Shown here: piece after piece, positions 1 through 8,092 of the stretch
How positions within the stretch are numbered: position 1 is the stretch's first letter
How the letters are laid out: the number at the start of each line of letters is the position of its first letter
Source: Aquisphaera giovannonii
GTDB taxonomy: Bacteria; Planctomycetota; Planctomycetia; Isosphaerales; Isosphaeraceae
NCBI RefSeq assembly: GCF_008087625.1
Contig: NZ_CP042997.1
Location: 8,370,001 to 8,434,000 of the forward strand
DNA length: 64,000 nt
Direction: 5' to 3'
Position numbers and translations under genes: made by a program
The notes under the pieces: generated by a model
Told to the model about the DNA's origin: nothing
Databases searched by the model: none
What the model saw: the letters and a program-made list of their open reading frames with translations, nothing else

Positions 1-186
1 GGTGTCCAGCGACGGGACGACGTTGAACAGTCGGGCCTTGCCCGCGGTGTCCGCCAGCTTCACGACGGCGAGCCCGGCCCCCACGCACTCGAAGTCCGGG
101 GCCGCGTCGCCCGGCTTCAGCCTCGGGCCGACCAGCTCGATCGGGTTCCCCTTGAAGGTCACTTCGCCCTTGCGCGTCTCTGCCAT
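1..186 (-). CDS. tpx: Thiol peroxidase (Tpx family), N-terminal part only
   Basis: The 62 visible residues start MAETRKGEVTFKGNP and run through a GPRLKPGDAAPDF stretch to NVVPSLDT, where the window ends. This matches the N-terminus of atypical 2-Cys peroxiredoxins of the Tpx type, which reduce peroxides using thioredoxin. In that family the VPSLDT segment lies just before the peroxidatic Cys, so the catalytic residues are outside the window. The ATG is at 186 on the minus strand, divergent from mnmG. Family assignment is good; function cannot be checked without the missing C-terminal part. Confidence 0.85.
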   Translation of the reverse strand, partial: MAETRKGEVTFKGNPIELVGPRLKPGDAAPDFECVGAGLAVVKLADTAGKARLFNVVPSLDT

Positions 187-292
187 GGCTCTCATTCCTG
201 CTCGGGTGAGGATTCGCCGGCGGCCCCGGCGGGGCCCACGAGCCGTTAGGGTAGCCTCGCCGTTGGTGCAGACGCAAGCGGTCCGCATCGCC

Positions 293-298
293 TAGAAT
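293..298 (+). promoter_or_regulatory. Possible -10 element (TAGAAT) before mnmG
   Basis: TAGAAT followed by G lies 79 bases upstream of the mnmG start. No convincing -35 is visible at 16-18 bp. The same hexamer appears before several other genes in this window, which is the main reason to list it. Confidence 0.3.
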
Positions 299-376
299 GG
301 GCCGATCAGGCGTGCCCGGCCCGTCGCCGGCCGCGCCGTCTCGAGGCGGAGGCGCGGGCGCAAGGGCCCGATCACG

Positions 377-2218
377 ATGGCATCGAACCGCACGCCCTAT
401 ACGTATGACGTGATCGTGGTGGGCGCCGGCCACGCCGGGATCGAGGCCGCGCTGGCGGCCGCGCGCACCGGCTCGCGCACGGCCTTGCTGACGATGAACT
501 GCGACACGGTCGGGCAGATGAGCTGCAACCCGGCCATCGGCGGCGTGGCCAAGGGGCAGATCGTCCGGGAGATCGACGCCCTGGGCGGCGCGATGGGGCT
601 GCTCACGGACGCCTCGGCCATCCAGTTCCGGCTCCTCAACCGGGGCAAGGGGCCGGCGATGCACAGCCCGCGCGCCCAGTGCGACAAGAAGGCCTATCAG
701 CGCCTGGCCAAGCTCCTGGTCGAGCGTCAGCCCGGCCTCTCCCTCCGCCAGGAGATGGTCGAGGCCGTCGAGGTGGATGGTTCCGGCCGGGTGGCCGGGA
801 TCCGCTGCCGGGGCGACGTCACCTACCGGGCCCGGGCGGTCGTCCTCACCACGGGCACCTTCCTCCAGGCCCTGATGCACACCGGCGAGGTGAAGACCCC
901 AGGCGGCCGGGGGGGGGACGCGGCCGCAATCGGCCTGTCGGGCAGCCTCCGGGAGCTCGGCTTCGAGCTCCGGCGGTTCAAGACCGGGACGCCGCCCCGG
1001 CTCAACGGCAGGACCATCGACCTCGCCCGGCTGGAGCCGCAGCCCGGCGACGCCGACCCGGTGCCCTTCTCGTTCCTGACCGGCTCTATCGCGGCGGGTC
1101 AGCTCGACTGCCACATCACCTACACCAACCCCGAGGTCCACGAGATCATCCGCGCCAACCTCCACCGGGCGCCGATGTACTCGGGGCAGATCCGGTCCAC
1201 GGGCCCTCGCTACTGCCCGTCGATCGAGGACAAGGTCGTCCGCTTCTCGGATCGGGACGCCCACCAGATCTTCCTCGAGCCGGAAGGCCGCGACACGCTG
1301 GAGTACTACTGCAACGGCATCTCCACCAGCCTGCCGCGGGACGTCCAGGATGAGGTGATCGCCCGGATCCCCGGCCTGGAGCACGCCGAGGTCCTGCGAT
1401 ACGGCTACGCCGTGGAGTACGACTACGCCCCCCCGGAACAGCTCACCCCCAGCCTCGAAACCAAGTCGATCCCGGGACTCTACTTCGCCGGCCAGATCAA
1501 CGGCACGACCGGATACGAGGAGGCCGCCGCCCAGGGGCTCATGGCGGGACTGAACGCCTCGCACTCCGCCAAGGGGGAGACGCCGGTCGTCATCGATCGC
1601 TCGAAGGCGTACATCGGCGTCCTGATCGACGACCTGGTCACCCGAGGCGTGGACGAGCCGTACCGCATGTTCACGAGTCGCGCCGAATATCGGCTGCTGC
1701 TCCGCCACGACAACGCGGACCTCAGGCTCACCGAGATCGGCCGCGAGGCCGGGCTCGTGGACGACGCCCGCTGGGCCGCCTTCCAGTCGCGCCGGGATGC
1801 GATCCGCGGCCTCCGCGAGCGGCTGGCGACCACGAGGCGGGGCGGGACGACCCTCTTCCAGGTCCTGCGACGGCCGGAGACCACCTGGGAAGACCTGTGC
1901 GAGCTCGACGGCTCGCTCCGGGAGAGTCCCCTTGCCGCCGACGTAATCGCCCAGGTCGCGACCGAGGCGAAGTACGACGGCTATATTGGGCGACAAACGG
2001 ACCAGATCGAGCGTTTCAGGCGGCTCGAGGAGAAGCCGATCCCGCGGGAGATCGACTACTTCGCCATCCCCCAGCTCCGCGCGGAGGCCCGCGAGAAGCT
2101 CGACCGCATCCGCCCCCAGTCGATCGGGCAGGCCGGGCGGATCAGCGGGATCAGCCCCTCGGACATCGCCACGCTCCTCATCCACCTGAAGCGGAAGGCC
2201 CCGTCCGTGCCAGCCTGA
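377..2218 (+). CDS. mnmG: tRNA uridine-5-carboxymethylaminomethyl modification enzyme MnmG (GidA)
   Basis: This 613-residue FAD protein works with MnmE to modify U34 in the wobble position of certain tRNAs, in the cytoplasm. The N-terminus has the dinucleotide-binding signature [12 protein letters not shown] (residues 14-25). It is followed by the MnmG block [14 protein letters not shown] with its conserved Cys, and by [10 protein letters not shown] with the second conserved Cys. The C-terminus carries the helical MnmE-interacting region ending in [14 protein letters not shown]. Length is close to E. coli MnmG (629). mnmE is not in the window. The start is ATG at 377 with a weak AAGGG ribosome site. 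Confidence 0.97.
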   Translation: MASNRTPYTYDVIVVGAGHAGIEAALAAARTGSRTALLTMNCDTVGQMSCNPAIGGVAKGQIVREIDALGGAMGLLTDASAIQFRLLNRGKGPAMHSPRAQCDKKAYQRLAKLLVERQPGLSLRQEMVEAVEVDGSGRVAGIRCRGDVTYRARAVVLTTGTFLQALMHTGEVKTPGGRGGDAAAIGLSGSLRELGFELRRFKTGTPPRLNGRTIDLARLEPQPGDADPVPFSFLTGSIAAGQLDCHITYTNPEVHEIIRANLHRAPMYSGQIRSTGPRYCPSIEDKVVRFSDRDAHQIFLEPEGRDTLEYYCNGISTSLPRDVQDEVIARIPGLEHAEVLRYGYAVEYDYAPPEQLTPSLETKSIPGLYFAGQINGTTGYEEAAAQGLMAGLNASHSAKGETPVVIDRSKAYIGVLIDDLVTRGVDEPYRMFTSRAEYRLLLRHDNADLRLTEIGREAGLVDDARWAAFQSRRDAIRGLRERLATTRRGGTTLFQVLRRPETTWEDLCELDGSLRESPLAADVIAQVATEAKYDGYIGRQTDQIERFRRLEEKPIPREIDYFAIPQLRAEAREKLDRIRPQSIGQAGRISGISPSDIATLLIHLKRKAPSVPA

Positions 2219-2613
2219 CGAGCGCCCCGGCGGGTGTCACTCCGTCAGCGGATGTCGGCCGGCCGGCAGGTCGTGCCGGCCTCTCCGAAATGTTTAAGAC
2301 TCATCACCCCTCGGCAGGGCCATGCCGCCGCCCGCTCCCCGGAGCGGCCATCCCGCCCCCCTTGCTCAGGCGTCTGGCGTTGCTCGCCCCCCGGGGACCG
2401 GATCTGTTGCCGATCTTGTCATCGCGCCGCCATTGCCACTCCCTTGTCAGGCGGTCCACCCTTCCCCAAACCGCGACGTCGAAATTTCACTCGGCCCTCT
2501 TTTTTTCGCTAGGTTCCCACTCCGGGACTCTGCTAAAACATCGTGGGGCTGACCGACGACGACCTGACAAGCTGTGCAGCTTGGGTGGTCGCGATCGACT
2601 TCGGTCATCTGGA

Positions 2614-2641
2614 TTGACAATTTCGGGTCGTATTTTACAAT
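2614..2641 (+). promoter_or_regulatory. Sigma70-type promoter for the response regulator at 2878
   Basis: TTGACA (2614-2619, perfect -35), a 16-bp spacer, then TACAAT (2636-2641, 5 of 6 to TATAAT). Transcription would start near 2648, leaving an untranslated leader of about 230 bases. The 16-bp dyad at 2568-2583 sits about 30 bp upstream of the -35, and three direct repeats begin just downstream of the -10. Both are placed where an autoregulator could bind. Confidence 0.7.
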
Positions 2642-2643
2642 TG

Positions 2644-2669
2644 GGCAAATCGGCAATCTCGGCAATATC
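2644..2669 (+). repeat. Three tandem short direct repeats (GGCAAatc / GGCAAtctc / GGCAAtatc)
   Basis: GGCAA-type units start at 2644, 2652 and 2661, spaced 8-9 bp apart, overlapping the expected transcription start of the promoter at 2614-2641. Short direct repeats of this kind are typical of Xis/MerR-like or similar regulator sites. The downstream gene encodes an excisionase-type HTH, so autoregulation is a reasonable inference but unproven. Confidence 0.45.
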
Positions 2670-2877
2670 TACAGGCTTCGCAAGATTTGCGGTTTACGCG
2701 AGGCCTGGGAACGACTCTCCCGAGACCCCGCGAACGCATTCCTTATTGTCGGGTGCCACCACAACGGATTGTTGCATGGAGGCAGATCGAGGCCTGGACG
2801 TGCTGGCCTTGCCGGCGTCGCCGGCAGCGTGAGGACACCGCCCCGGTCTTGATCGATCAAATCGGGACTACAACGAC

Positions 2878-3459
2878 ATGAAGACGGTCTATACGACGGG
2901 CGAAGCCGCGAAGATCTGCAAGGTCAGCCAGCAGACCATCATCCGGTGCTTCGACTCGGGCCAGCTCAAGGGATTCCGGGTGCCCGGCTCGAGGTTTCGT
3001 CGAATCCCTCGCGAGTCGCTCTACCGCTTCATGAGGGAGAACAACATCCCGACCGACGCCCTGGAGAGCGGGCGGCGGCGGATCCTCGTGGTGGACGACG
3101 ACCAGGCCGTGGTGGACCTGATCTCCGACGTCCTGTCGAGCGACGACCGCTTCGAGTACAAGGTCGTCAACAACGGCTTCGGCGCCGGGATGCTCGCCAA
3201 GGAGTACCATCCGGAGTTGATCATCCTCGACGTGATGCTGCCGGACATCAACGGCCAGGCGGTCTGCGAGCTGATCCGCAGCGACCCGAGCATGGCGGAC
3301 ATCAAGATCATCTGCATCTCGGGGATGGTCGAGGAGGACCGGATCGAGGAGCTCCTCAAGTCCGGCGCGAACGATTTCCTGCACAAGCCGCTCGATATCG
3401 ATGAACTCGTGCGGCGGATCTGCCGACACTTGGACATGGAGACCAGCGCCATCGCCTGA
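2878..3459 (+). CDS. Response regulator with N-terminal excisionase/MerR-type HTH
   Basis: Residues 1-55 form an excisionase-family helix-turn-helix (TTGEAAKICKVSQQTIIRC, then FRVPGSRFRRI). Residues 66-185 form a CheY-like receiver with acidic pocket D73-D75, phospho-acceptor D118 (IILDVMLPD) and K170 (HKPLD). Placing the DNA-binding domain before the receiver is the reverse of the usual OmpR layout. The protein should bind DNA under control of phosphorylation. The likely kinase is encoded 72 bases downstream. A strong promoter and possible operators lie upstream. The ATG at 2878 has no clear Shine-Dalgarno. Confidence 0.88.
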   Translation: MKTVYTTGEAAKICKVSQQTIIRCFDSGQLKGFRVPGSRFRRIPRESLYRFMRENNIPTDALESGRRRILVVDDDQAVVDLISDVLSSDDRFEYKVVNNGFGAGMLAKEYHPELIILDVMLPDINGQAVCELIRSDPSMADIKIICISGMVEEDRIEELLKSGANDFLHKPLDIDELVRRICRHLDMETSAIA

Positions 3460-3531
3460 GCGGAGCCCAGGCCGGATCCCGCCAGTCGGGATCGCGAGGG
3501 GGAGGAGCGGTCGGGAAGGAGCCCGAAGACA

Positions 3532-5562
3532 GTGCGGGGCCATCCTGGGCGGAACACGGCGACCCACGACCTGCGCCTGCGCGTGGACGCCCTGGAGCAC
3601 CTGCCCGTCCGAGCCGCCACCGCCCGGCACGTGCTCGCGGAGGTCGCCCCGGCGGACGAAGACGGCCCGACGCGGCCGGCCGCGAAGCCCGGCCGTTCCC
3701 CGGCCGACCTCGATCCCGGCTGGGTGCTCGGCGAGGCGTCGGGGCGGGCGGAGCCGGATCCGCTCCGCCTCGTCTCGGAGCGTGCCTGGTGGCCGGTGGC
3801 CCACGCCTCCGGGGCTCGCGGCGAGGCCTTCCAGCTGCTCTGGCGGCACTCGATCGCCGTGAGCCTCGCCGCGCGGACGATCGCTCGCGAACGCGGGGAG
3901 CCGGACCCGGTACGCTACCAGCGGGCCGGGATGCTGCACGGCCTCGCCCTCTGGGCCGTCGCGGCCGCCGACCCGGACTGGCTCGTCCGGTGGCTCGGCG
4001 AGCCGGACCGACGGGCCCGCGGGGAGCTCGAGCGGTCGCACCTGGGGACCGACCTGCCCGACCTGGGACGGCGGCTGGCGGAGCGATGGGGCTGCGAGCC
4101 GGACGTCGTGGACGCCGCCTGGCTCCACGACCCCTCCAGCGGGCCGTTCGCGGACGCGGCCTCGGATCCGGGCCGGCTGGCGATCATCCGCGAGGCGTAT
4201 CTCCGGGCCGAGGGCACGCCGTGGTCGCTCTCGGACGCGTCCCGGCGGGAGGCTATGCCCCAGGAGCCGCACCTCCGCATCCTGGTGGCCGAGGTCCAGT
4301 CGCGATGCGGATCGCTCTTCGCGTCGGCGGACGCGACGCCTCACGAGGAGGCCCTCGCGCGTCGGCACGCGCGGGCCCTCCTCCGCCTCCGCGCGGCGGA
4401 GAGGTTGTGCGCCAGCCAGGGGCGGCTGCTCCACGCCATCTCCACGTCCGGGCCCGTCGAGACCCCGGAAAGCTGGGCCGCCCGCGCCGGCACGATCTGG
4501 TGCGCCGAGCCCGAGGTCAGCACGGCCCGCGTCTCGTGGGAGCCCGCGACGCCGCGAGGGTCGGCCGGGGCGGCGAGGCCTGAAGGATCCTGCCCGGAGC
4601 CGACGTCCCCGGCCAGGCCGCCCTCGGCGCGGCTCTCCCTCGGCCGCGGGGCCGGCCCAACGGCGGAGGTGGAGCTCTGGTGCGACCCGGCCCAGCCGGG
4701 GATCGACGAGCGGCTCGCCGGATCCGTGCTCGTCGGGGCCTGGGAGAGCTGGGCGTCCGCCGTCGCGTCCCGCGCCGAGGCCGAGCGGAAGCTCCAGGCC
4801 GTGGTCGCGAGCGCCCGCGACCACGTGGCCGACGAGGCGCTGCGGCTCCAGGCCGCCAAGCTCGATGCCCTCGCGGAGTTCGCCGCCGGCGCCGGCCATG
4901 AGCTGAACAACCCGCTGGCGGTCATCGTCGGGAGGGCCCAGCTCCTGCTGGCCCGCTCGCCCGACGCGGAGTCTTCCCGCTCGCTGGGGATCATCCTGAA
5001 CCAGGCGCAGCGGACGCATCGGATCCTCCGGGACCTGATGTCCGTGGCGCGTCCGCAGCCCCCCCGGTACCGGGCCTGCCGGCCCTCCGAGCTGCTCCGG
5101 CTCGGCGTGGAGGGCGTCCGCGAGGAATGCGAGGCGCTCGGCATCCGGCTGCACGCGGACGTCGAGGCCGCCGACGCGCCGGCCTGGGCGGATCCCGAGA
5201 TCCTGACGCAGCTCGCCGACTCGCTCCTGAAGAACGCCATCCAGGCCACGCCGCCGGGCGGGGAGATCGCCGTGAGGGCGCGCCTCAAGGAAGGGGAATT
5301 GAGGCTGACCGTCGCCGACACGGGGCGGGGGATCAGCGGGCAGGACGCGCAGCACCTGCTCGATCCGTTCTACTGCGGTCGGCAGGCGGGGCGGGGCCTC
5401 GGCCTGGGGCTGGCCCGCGCCGCCCGGTCGCTCGAGCTGATCGGCGGGGCCCTGACCTGGACCTCGTCCCCGGGCCAGGGCTCGACGTTCGCCGTCCGGC
5501 TGCCGCTCCGAAATGTCCCCGACGAGCCGGCCGAGAGGGCCAGGTCGGAGCGGGTCGCCTGA
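3532..5562 (+). CDS. Histidine kinase with N-terminal HDOD-like domain
   Basis: The 676-residue protein starts at GTG 3532, with GAAGGAG about 12 bases upstream. Roughly residues 90-220 resemble an HDOD/HD-fold region (LWRHSIAVSLAARTIA, then AGMLHGLALW). The usual HD pair reads HG, so metal-dependent hydrolysis is unlikely. A long linker follows. The kinase core begins near residue 440 with H456 in GHELNNPLAV, then an ATPase domain with N box (KNAIQATP), DTGRGIS and a GRGLGLGLA glycine box. No membrane segments are seen, so it is probably a cytoplasmic sensor kinase, likely partnered with the response regulator just upstream. Confidence 0.82.
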   Translation: MRGHPGRNTATHDLRLRVDALEHLPVRAATARHVLAEVAPADEDGPTRPAAKPGRSPADLDPGWVLGEASGRAEPDPLRLVSERAWWPVAHASGARGEAFQLLWRHSIAVSLAARTIARERGEPDPVRYQRAGMLHGLALWAVAAADPDWLVRWLGEPDRRARGELERSHLGTDLPDLGRRLAERWGCEPDVVDAAWLHDPSSGPFADAASDPGRLAIIREAYLRAEGTPWSLSDASRREAMPQEPHLRILVAEVQSRCGSLFASADATPHEEALARRHARALLRLRAAERLCASQGRLLHAISTSGPVETPESWAARAGTIWCAEPEVSTARVSWEPATPRGSAGAARPEGSCPEPTSPARPPSARLSLGRGAGPTAEVELWCDPAQPGIDERLAGSVLVGAWESWASAVASRAEAERKLQAVVASARDHVADEALRLQAAKLDALAEFAAGAGHELNNPLAVIVGRAQLLLARSPDAESSRSLGIILNQAQRTHRILRDLMSVARPQPPRYRACRPSELLRLGVEGVREECEALGIRLHADVEAADAPAWADPEILTQLADSLLKNAIQATPPGGEIAVRARLKEGELRLTVADTGRGISGQDAQHLLDPFYCGRQAGRGLGLGLARAARSLELIGGALTWTSSPGQGSTFAVRLPLRNVPDEPAERARSERVA

Positions 5563-5586
5563 AAGTCGCGAGGCGTTGCCGAAAAA

Positions 5587-5886
5587 TCAGGCACTCTGGG
5601 CGTGCGTCATCATGCCGTCCGCGACGGCATGGCAGTCGGGGCAGAGGAAGGTCACGTTCAGCGGCTCGGCATAATCCCAGTGGTGCCGCTGGAGCCGTCC
5701 CCGGCGACGGCACCACGAACAGCAGTGAGGTCGTGCGATCAGGCCCAGCGTCTCCCCCAGCGCGGCCGCGTAGCGGGCCGACCGGGTCCGAATCCGCCTG
5801 GGGCGGAGGGCATCCAGACTGATCTCCAGGTGCCGCGTGAGACGGGCGAACAGGGCGCGATGGCGATCCCGCTTCCGCTTCTTCAT
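5587..5886 (-). CDS. Small HNH-like zinc-binding protein
   Basis: 99 residues from ATG at 5886. A very basic N-terminus (MKKRKRDRHRALFARL) is followed by CCSWCRRRGRLQRHHWDYAEPL and then FLCPDCHAVADG. Two CxxC pairs around an HH plus a downstream H resemble the zinc-stabilised HNH/McrA-like fold often seen in phage-type proteins. Whether it cuts DNA cannot be told: the catalytic HNH residues are only partly matched. It is convergent with the histidine kinase, 24 bases apart. An in-frame extension to 5985 is possible but has no better ribosome site. Moderately sure it is a real gene. Confidence 0.6.
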   Translation of the reverse strand: MKKRKRDRHRALFARLTRHLEISLDALRPRRIRTRSARYAAALGETLGLIARPHCCSWCRRRGRLQRHHWDYAEPLNVTFLCPDCHAVADGMMTHAQSA

Positions 5887-6310
5887 GGTTCGCAACCTGT
5901 GAAAGGAGCCCAGGAGCAAGGACGGACGCAACGAAGGTGCTCGCCCCGGGGTGGTCCTCCAAGGCGAGTCACGCACGCCTAGCACGAACCTATCTAGATT
6001 ATGAGCAAAACCTATACCGGCGACAATATGTCAACGTGCTCAAGAGATTCGCGCGCGGCCATGAGCGAGGGTTGCGACGATCCTTCCGGGAATCCGGACA
6101 CGCGGCGGCCGGCGAGGTTCGACCACGTGCAGGCCGGCGCGCCCGCCGGCCGCCCGGGCCAGGCGCCCCGCGCGCACGCGGGCTGAGGGCCCTGCGGCCG
6201 GCCCGCCCGGCGCGACGCGACGCGGCCGGGGCGGAGGCCGGCGCCGTCGCGCGGGCCCCTCGAGCGAGCATCGGCCGGCGGTGATCCGATCGGATTGAGG
6301 GCGGCCCGGC
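5887..6310. other. 424-bp intergenic region without recognised gene
   Basis: The left half is moderately AT-rich (including TATCTAGATTATGAG near 5991); the right half is very GC-rich. A 61-codon plus-strand frame at 6001-6186 looks like random high-GC sequence. It is upstream of the minus-strand small protein and downstream of the ROK kinase, so its promoter role would be for the former. I found nothing firm. Confidence 0.5.
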
Positions 6311-7303
6311 TCAGCCCCGGAAGAAGTGCTCGCGGGCCAGGAGCGAGGCGCCCAGGACGCCGGCGTCGTCGCCGAGCGCGGCCCTCTCGATCCGGATCGT
6401 GGACGAGGTGTCGGTGATGATCTGCGCCCGGGCCACGTTGCGGACGTGGTCCACCCAGGGGTCGCCCATCGCGTTGACCACGCCCCCGCCGATGACGACG
6501 ATCTCCGGCCCCAGGACGTTGACGAGGCCGCCGAGGCCGAGCCCCAGGTAGTGCGCCGCGCGCTGGACGGCCTTGACGGCGACGGGGTCCTTGGCGGCCA
6601 CGGCCTCCGCCAGGTCTCCGCTCTTGAGCCGGCCCTTGCGGGCGATCTTGTCCTTGAGGACCGTCGGCGTCCCCTTGCGGATGGCCTTGGCGATCCGCCG
6701 CTGCATGGCGGTCTTGCTGGCGAGGGCCTCCATGCAGCCCTTCGAGCCGCAGCCGCAGCGGGAGCCGCCGGCCTTGACGATCATGTGCCCGATCTCGCCG
6801 GCGTTGGCCGTCGAGCCGGTGACGATCTCGCCCCCCATCACGACGCAGCCGCCGATCCCGGTGCCGACGAAGGCCGCGATCATGTCGCGGTAGCCCTTGG
6901 CCGCGCCCAGGCGGAACTCGGCGTAGCCGCCGACCCGCACGTCGTTCTGCACGAGCACCGGCCGGTCCAGATACGCCGACAGCTCCGGGCCGATGGGATA
7001 GTTCCTCACGCTCAGGTTGGCGCTGAAGAGGATCACCCCGGACTTCACGTCGAGCGGCCCGGGCGACCCGATCCCCGCGGCCGCGATGTCGCCCCGGGCG
7101 ACGCCCGAGGCCGCGATCGCCTCGTCGACGCACGCCTTCATCGTCTCCAGGATCGCCGGGCCGCCTTCCTTCGCGGGCGTGTTCCGCTTGCCGCGGCCCA
7201 GGATGACGTGATCCGCGCCGACCACGGCGGCCAGGATCTTCGTCCCGCCCAGGTCCACCCCGACAACCGGCGCCCCATCCCCCTGCCCTGCCATGGAAGG
7301 CAC
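6311..7303 (-). CDS. ROK-family sugar kinase (glucokinase-like)
   Basis: 330 residues. The ROK signatures are complete: phosphate-binding VGVDLGGTKILAA (14-26), catalytic D121 in QNDVR, GEIGH with zinc ligand H173, and the zinc-binding C-x-C-x(4)-C cluster CGCGSKGC (183-190). The family phosphorylates glucose or related hexoses with ATP in the cytoplasm, and some members are repressors. No N-terminal HTH is present, so this is an enzyme. It lies 162 bases downstream of the STAS gene in a minus-strand run with transketolase, which fits carbon metabolism. An internal ATG at 7294 is an alternative start. Confidence 0.9.
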   Translation of the reverse strand: MPSMAGQGDGAPVVGVDLGGTKILAAVVGADHVILGRGKRNTPAKEGGPAILETMKACVDEAIAASGVARGDIAAAGIGSPGPLDVKSGVILFSANLSVRNYPIGPELSAYLDRPVLVQNDVRVGGYAEFRLGAAKGYRDMIAAFVGTGIGGCVVMGGEIVTGSTANAGEIGHMIVKAGGSRCGCGSKGCMEALASKTAMQRRIAKAIRKGTPTVLKDKIARKGRLKSGDLAEAVAAKDPVAVKAVQRAAHYLGLGLGGLVNVLGPEIVVIGGGVVNAMGDPWVDHVRNVARAQIITDTSSTIRIERAALGDDAGVLGASLLAREHFFRG

Positions 7304-7465
7304 TCCCCGTCGTGTGCGAGCGCCGCGCCCGACCGTCGCGGCCGCCGACCTTCGCCACCAAGAGTCTAACCGCGCGGGCCGCGCCTTGGTATGGACGATC
7401 CCCCGGAGGGGCCCCGCGCCCCGCGACGCCGCCGCGGCCGCCGGGATCCCGTCGCCGGCCGCGCC

Positions 7466-7816
7466 TCAGGCCTTCAATCGGGCCAGCGCGTCGGCCCGCG
7501 TCTCGACGATCTCCAGGACCTTGGTCAGGTTCATGGTCTGGAAGATCTCCAGCAGGTACGCGCTGATGCCGAAGAAGACGACCCTGCCCTTGCGGCGATC
7601 GATGCGTCGCTTGATCGTGACGAGGAAGCCGATCTCCGAGCTGGCCAGGTAATTGACCTCGCTGAGGTCGATGGCGAACCGCGGATCCTCGCGGGCCTCG
7701 ATCATCTTGTAGAGCCAGTCGCGCTGGGTCGTCTGCCAGTCGTAATTGGATTCGTCCGTCGGCTCGAAGACGATGATCAGGACGCCCCCGCCCTCGCTCG
7801 TCGTGAAGTTCAGCAT
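7466..7816 (-). CDS. STAS-domain protein (anti-sigma factor antagonist type)
   Basis: 116 residues filling a single STAS fold. The central FAIDLSEVNYLASSEIGFLVTIKRRID matches the conserved strand-loop-helix that carries the phosphorylatable Ser in SpoIIAA-like proteins (here SS within LASSEIG). Such proteins take part in partner switching with an anti-sigma kinase. No RsbW-like kinase or sigma partner is adjacent, so the partner must be elsewhere. It sits between transketolase and the ROK kinase on the same strand. Confidence 0.85.
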   Translation of the reverse strand: MLNFTTSEGGGVLIIVFEPTDESNYDWQTTQRDWLYKMIEAREDPRFAIDLSEVNYLASSEIGFLVTIKRRIDRRKGRVVFFGISAYLLEIFQTMNLTKVLEIVETRADALARLKA

Positions 7817-7894
7817 GGGTAGATCCTCGCGAGCCGAGCGGCGAGAGGGATCGTGGCGAGCCGGCCGCCGGAGCCCCGCGCGGCCGGTCGATGG

Positions 7895-7900
7895 ATTCTA
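7895..7900 (-). promoter_or_regulatory. Possible -10 element (TAGAAT) before the STAS gene
   Basis: On the minus strand TAGAAT lies 79 bases upstream of the STAS start. The -35 at 17 bp is poor (TTTCTG). Listed because the hexamer recurs before other genes in the window. Confidence 0.3.
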
Positions 7901-8092
7901 TCCGGATCGAGGCCGGGCAGAAATCCAAATCGGAACGCTTCCGATCTCCCCGGGGGCCTCGCCGGCCGCATCCGCAACTCTCGGGAGGCCATCCCGAGGC
8001 GTCGTCCGCGGCGCATCACACCCGCCGGGCCCGCCGGCCAGGCCACGCCATCGACCGCGTCCCGGGTCAGGGGCGTGGGCCGTGGGTCGGGC

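Larger units (their letters stand above)
2219..2877. other. 659-bp intergenic region with dyad, promoter and direct repeats
   Basis: I see no credible gene here. The second half is markedly AT-richer than the flanks. It holds a 16-bp dyad (2568-2583, CAAGCTG-TG-CAGCTTG), a good sigma70-type promoter (2614-2641), three near-identical GGCAA-type direct repeats (2644-2669) and a small hairpin (2679-2691). All lie upstream of the response regulator at 2878. Confidence 0.6.

Noticed and set aside
2857-5355. 832-codon minus-strand open frame
   Set aside because: Antisense to the response regulator and kinase; no domain, low-complexity Arg/Gly/Leu composition.
6001-6186. 61-codon plus-strand frame after an AT-rich spot
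   Set aside because: No ribosome site, no domain; the C-terminal half is random-looking GC-rich sequence.
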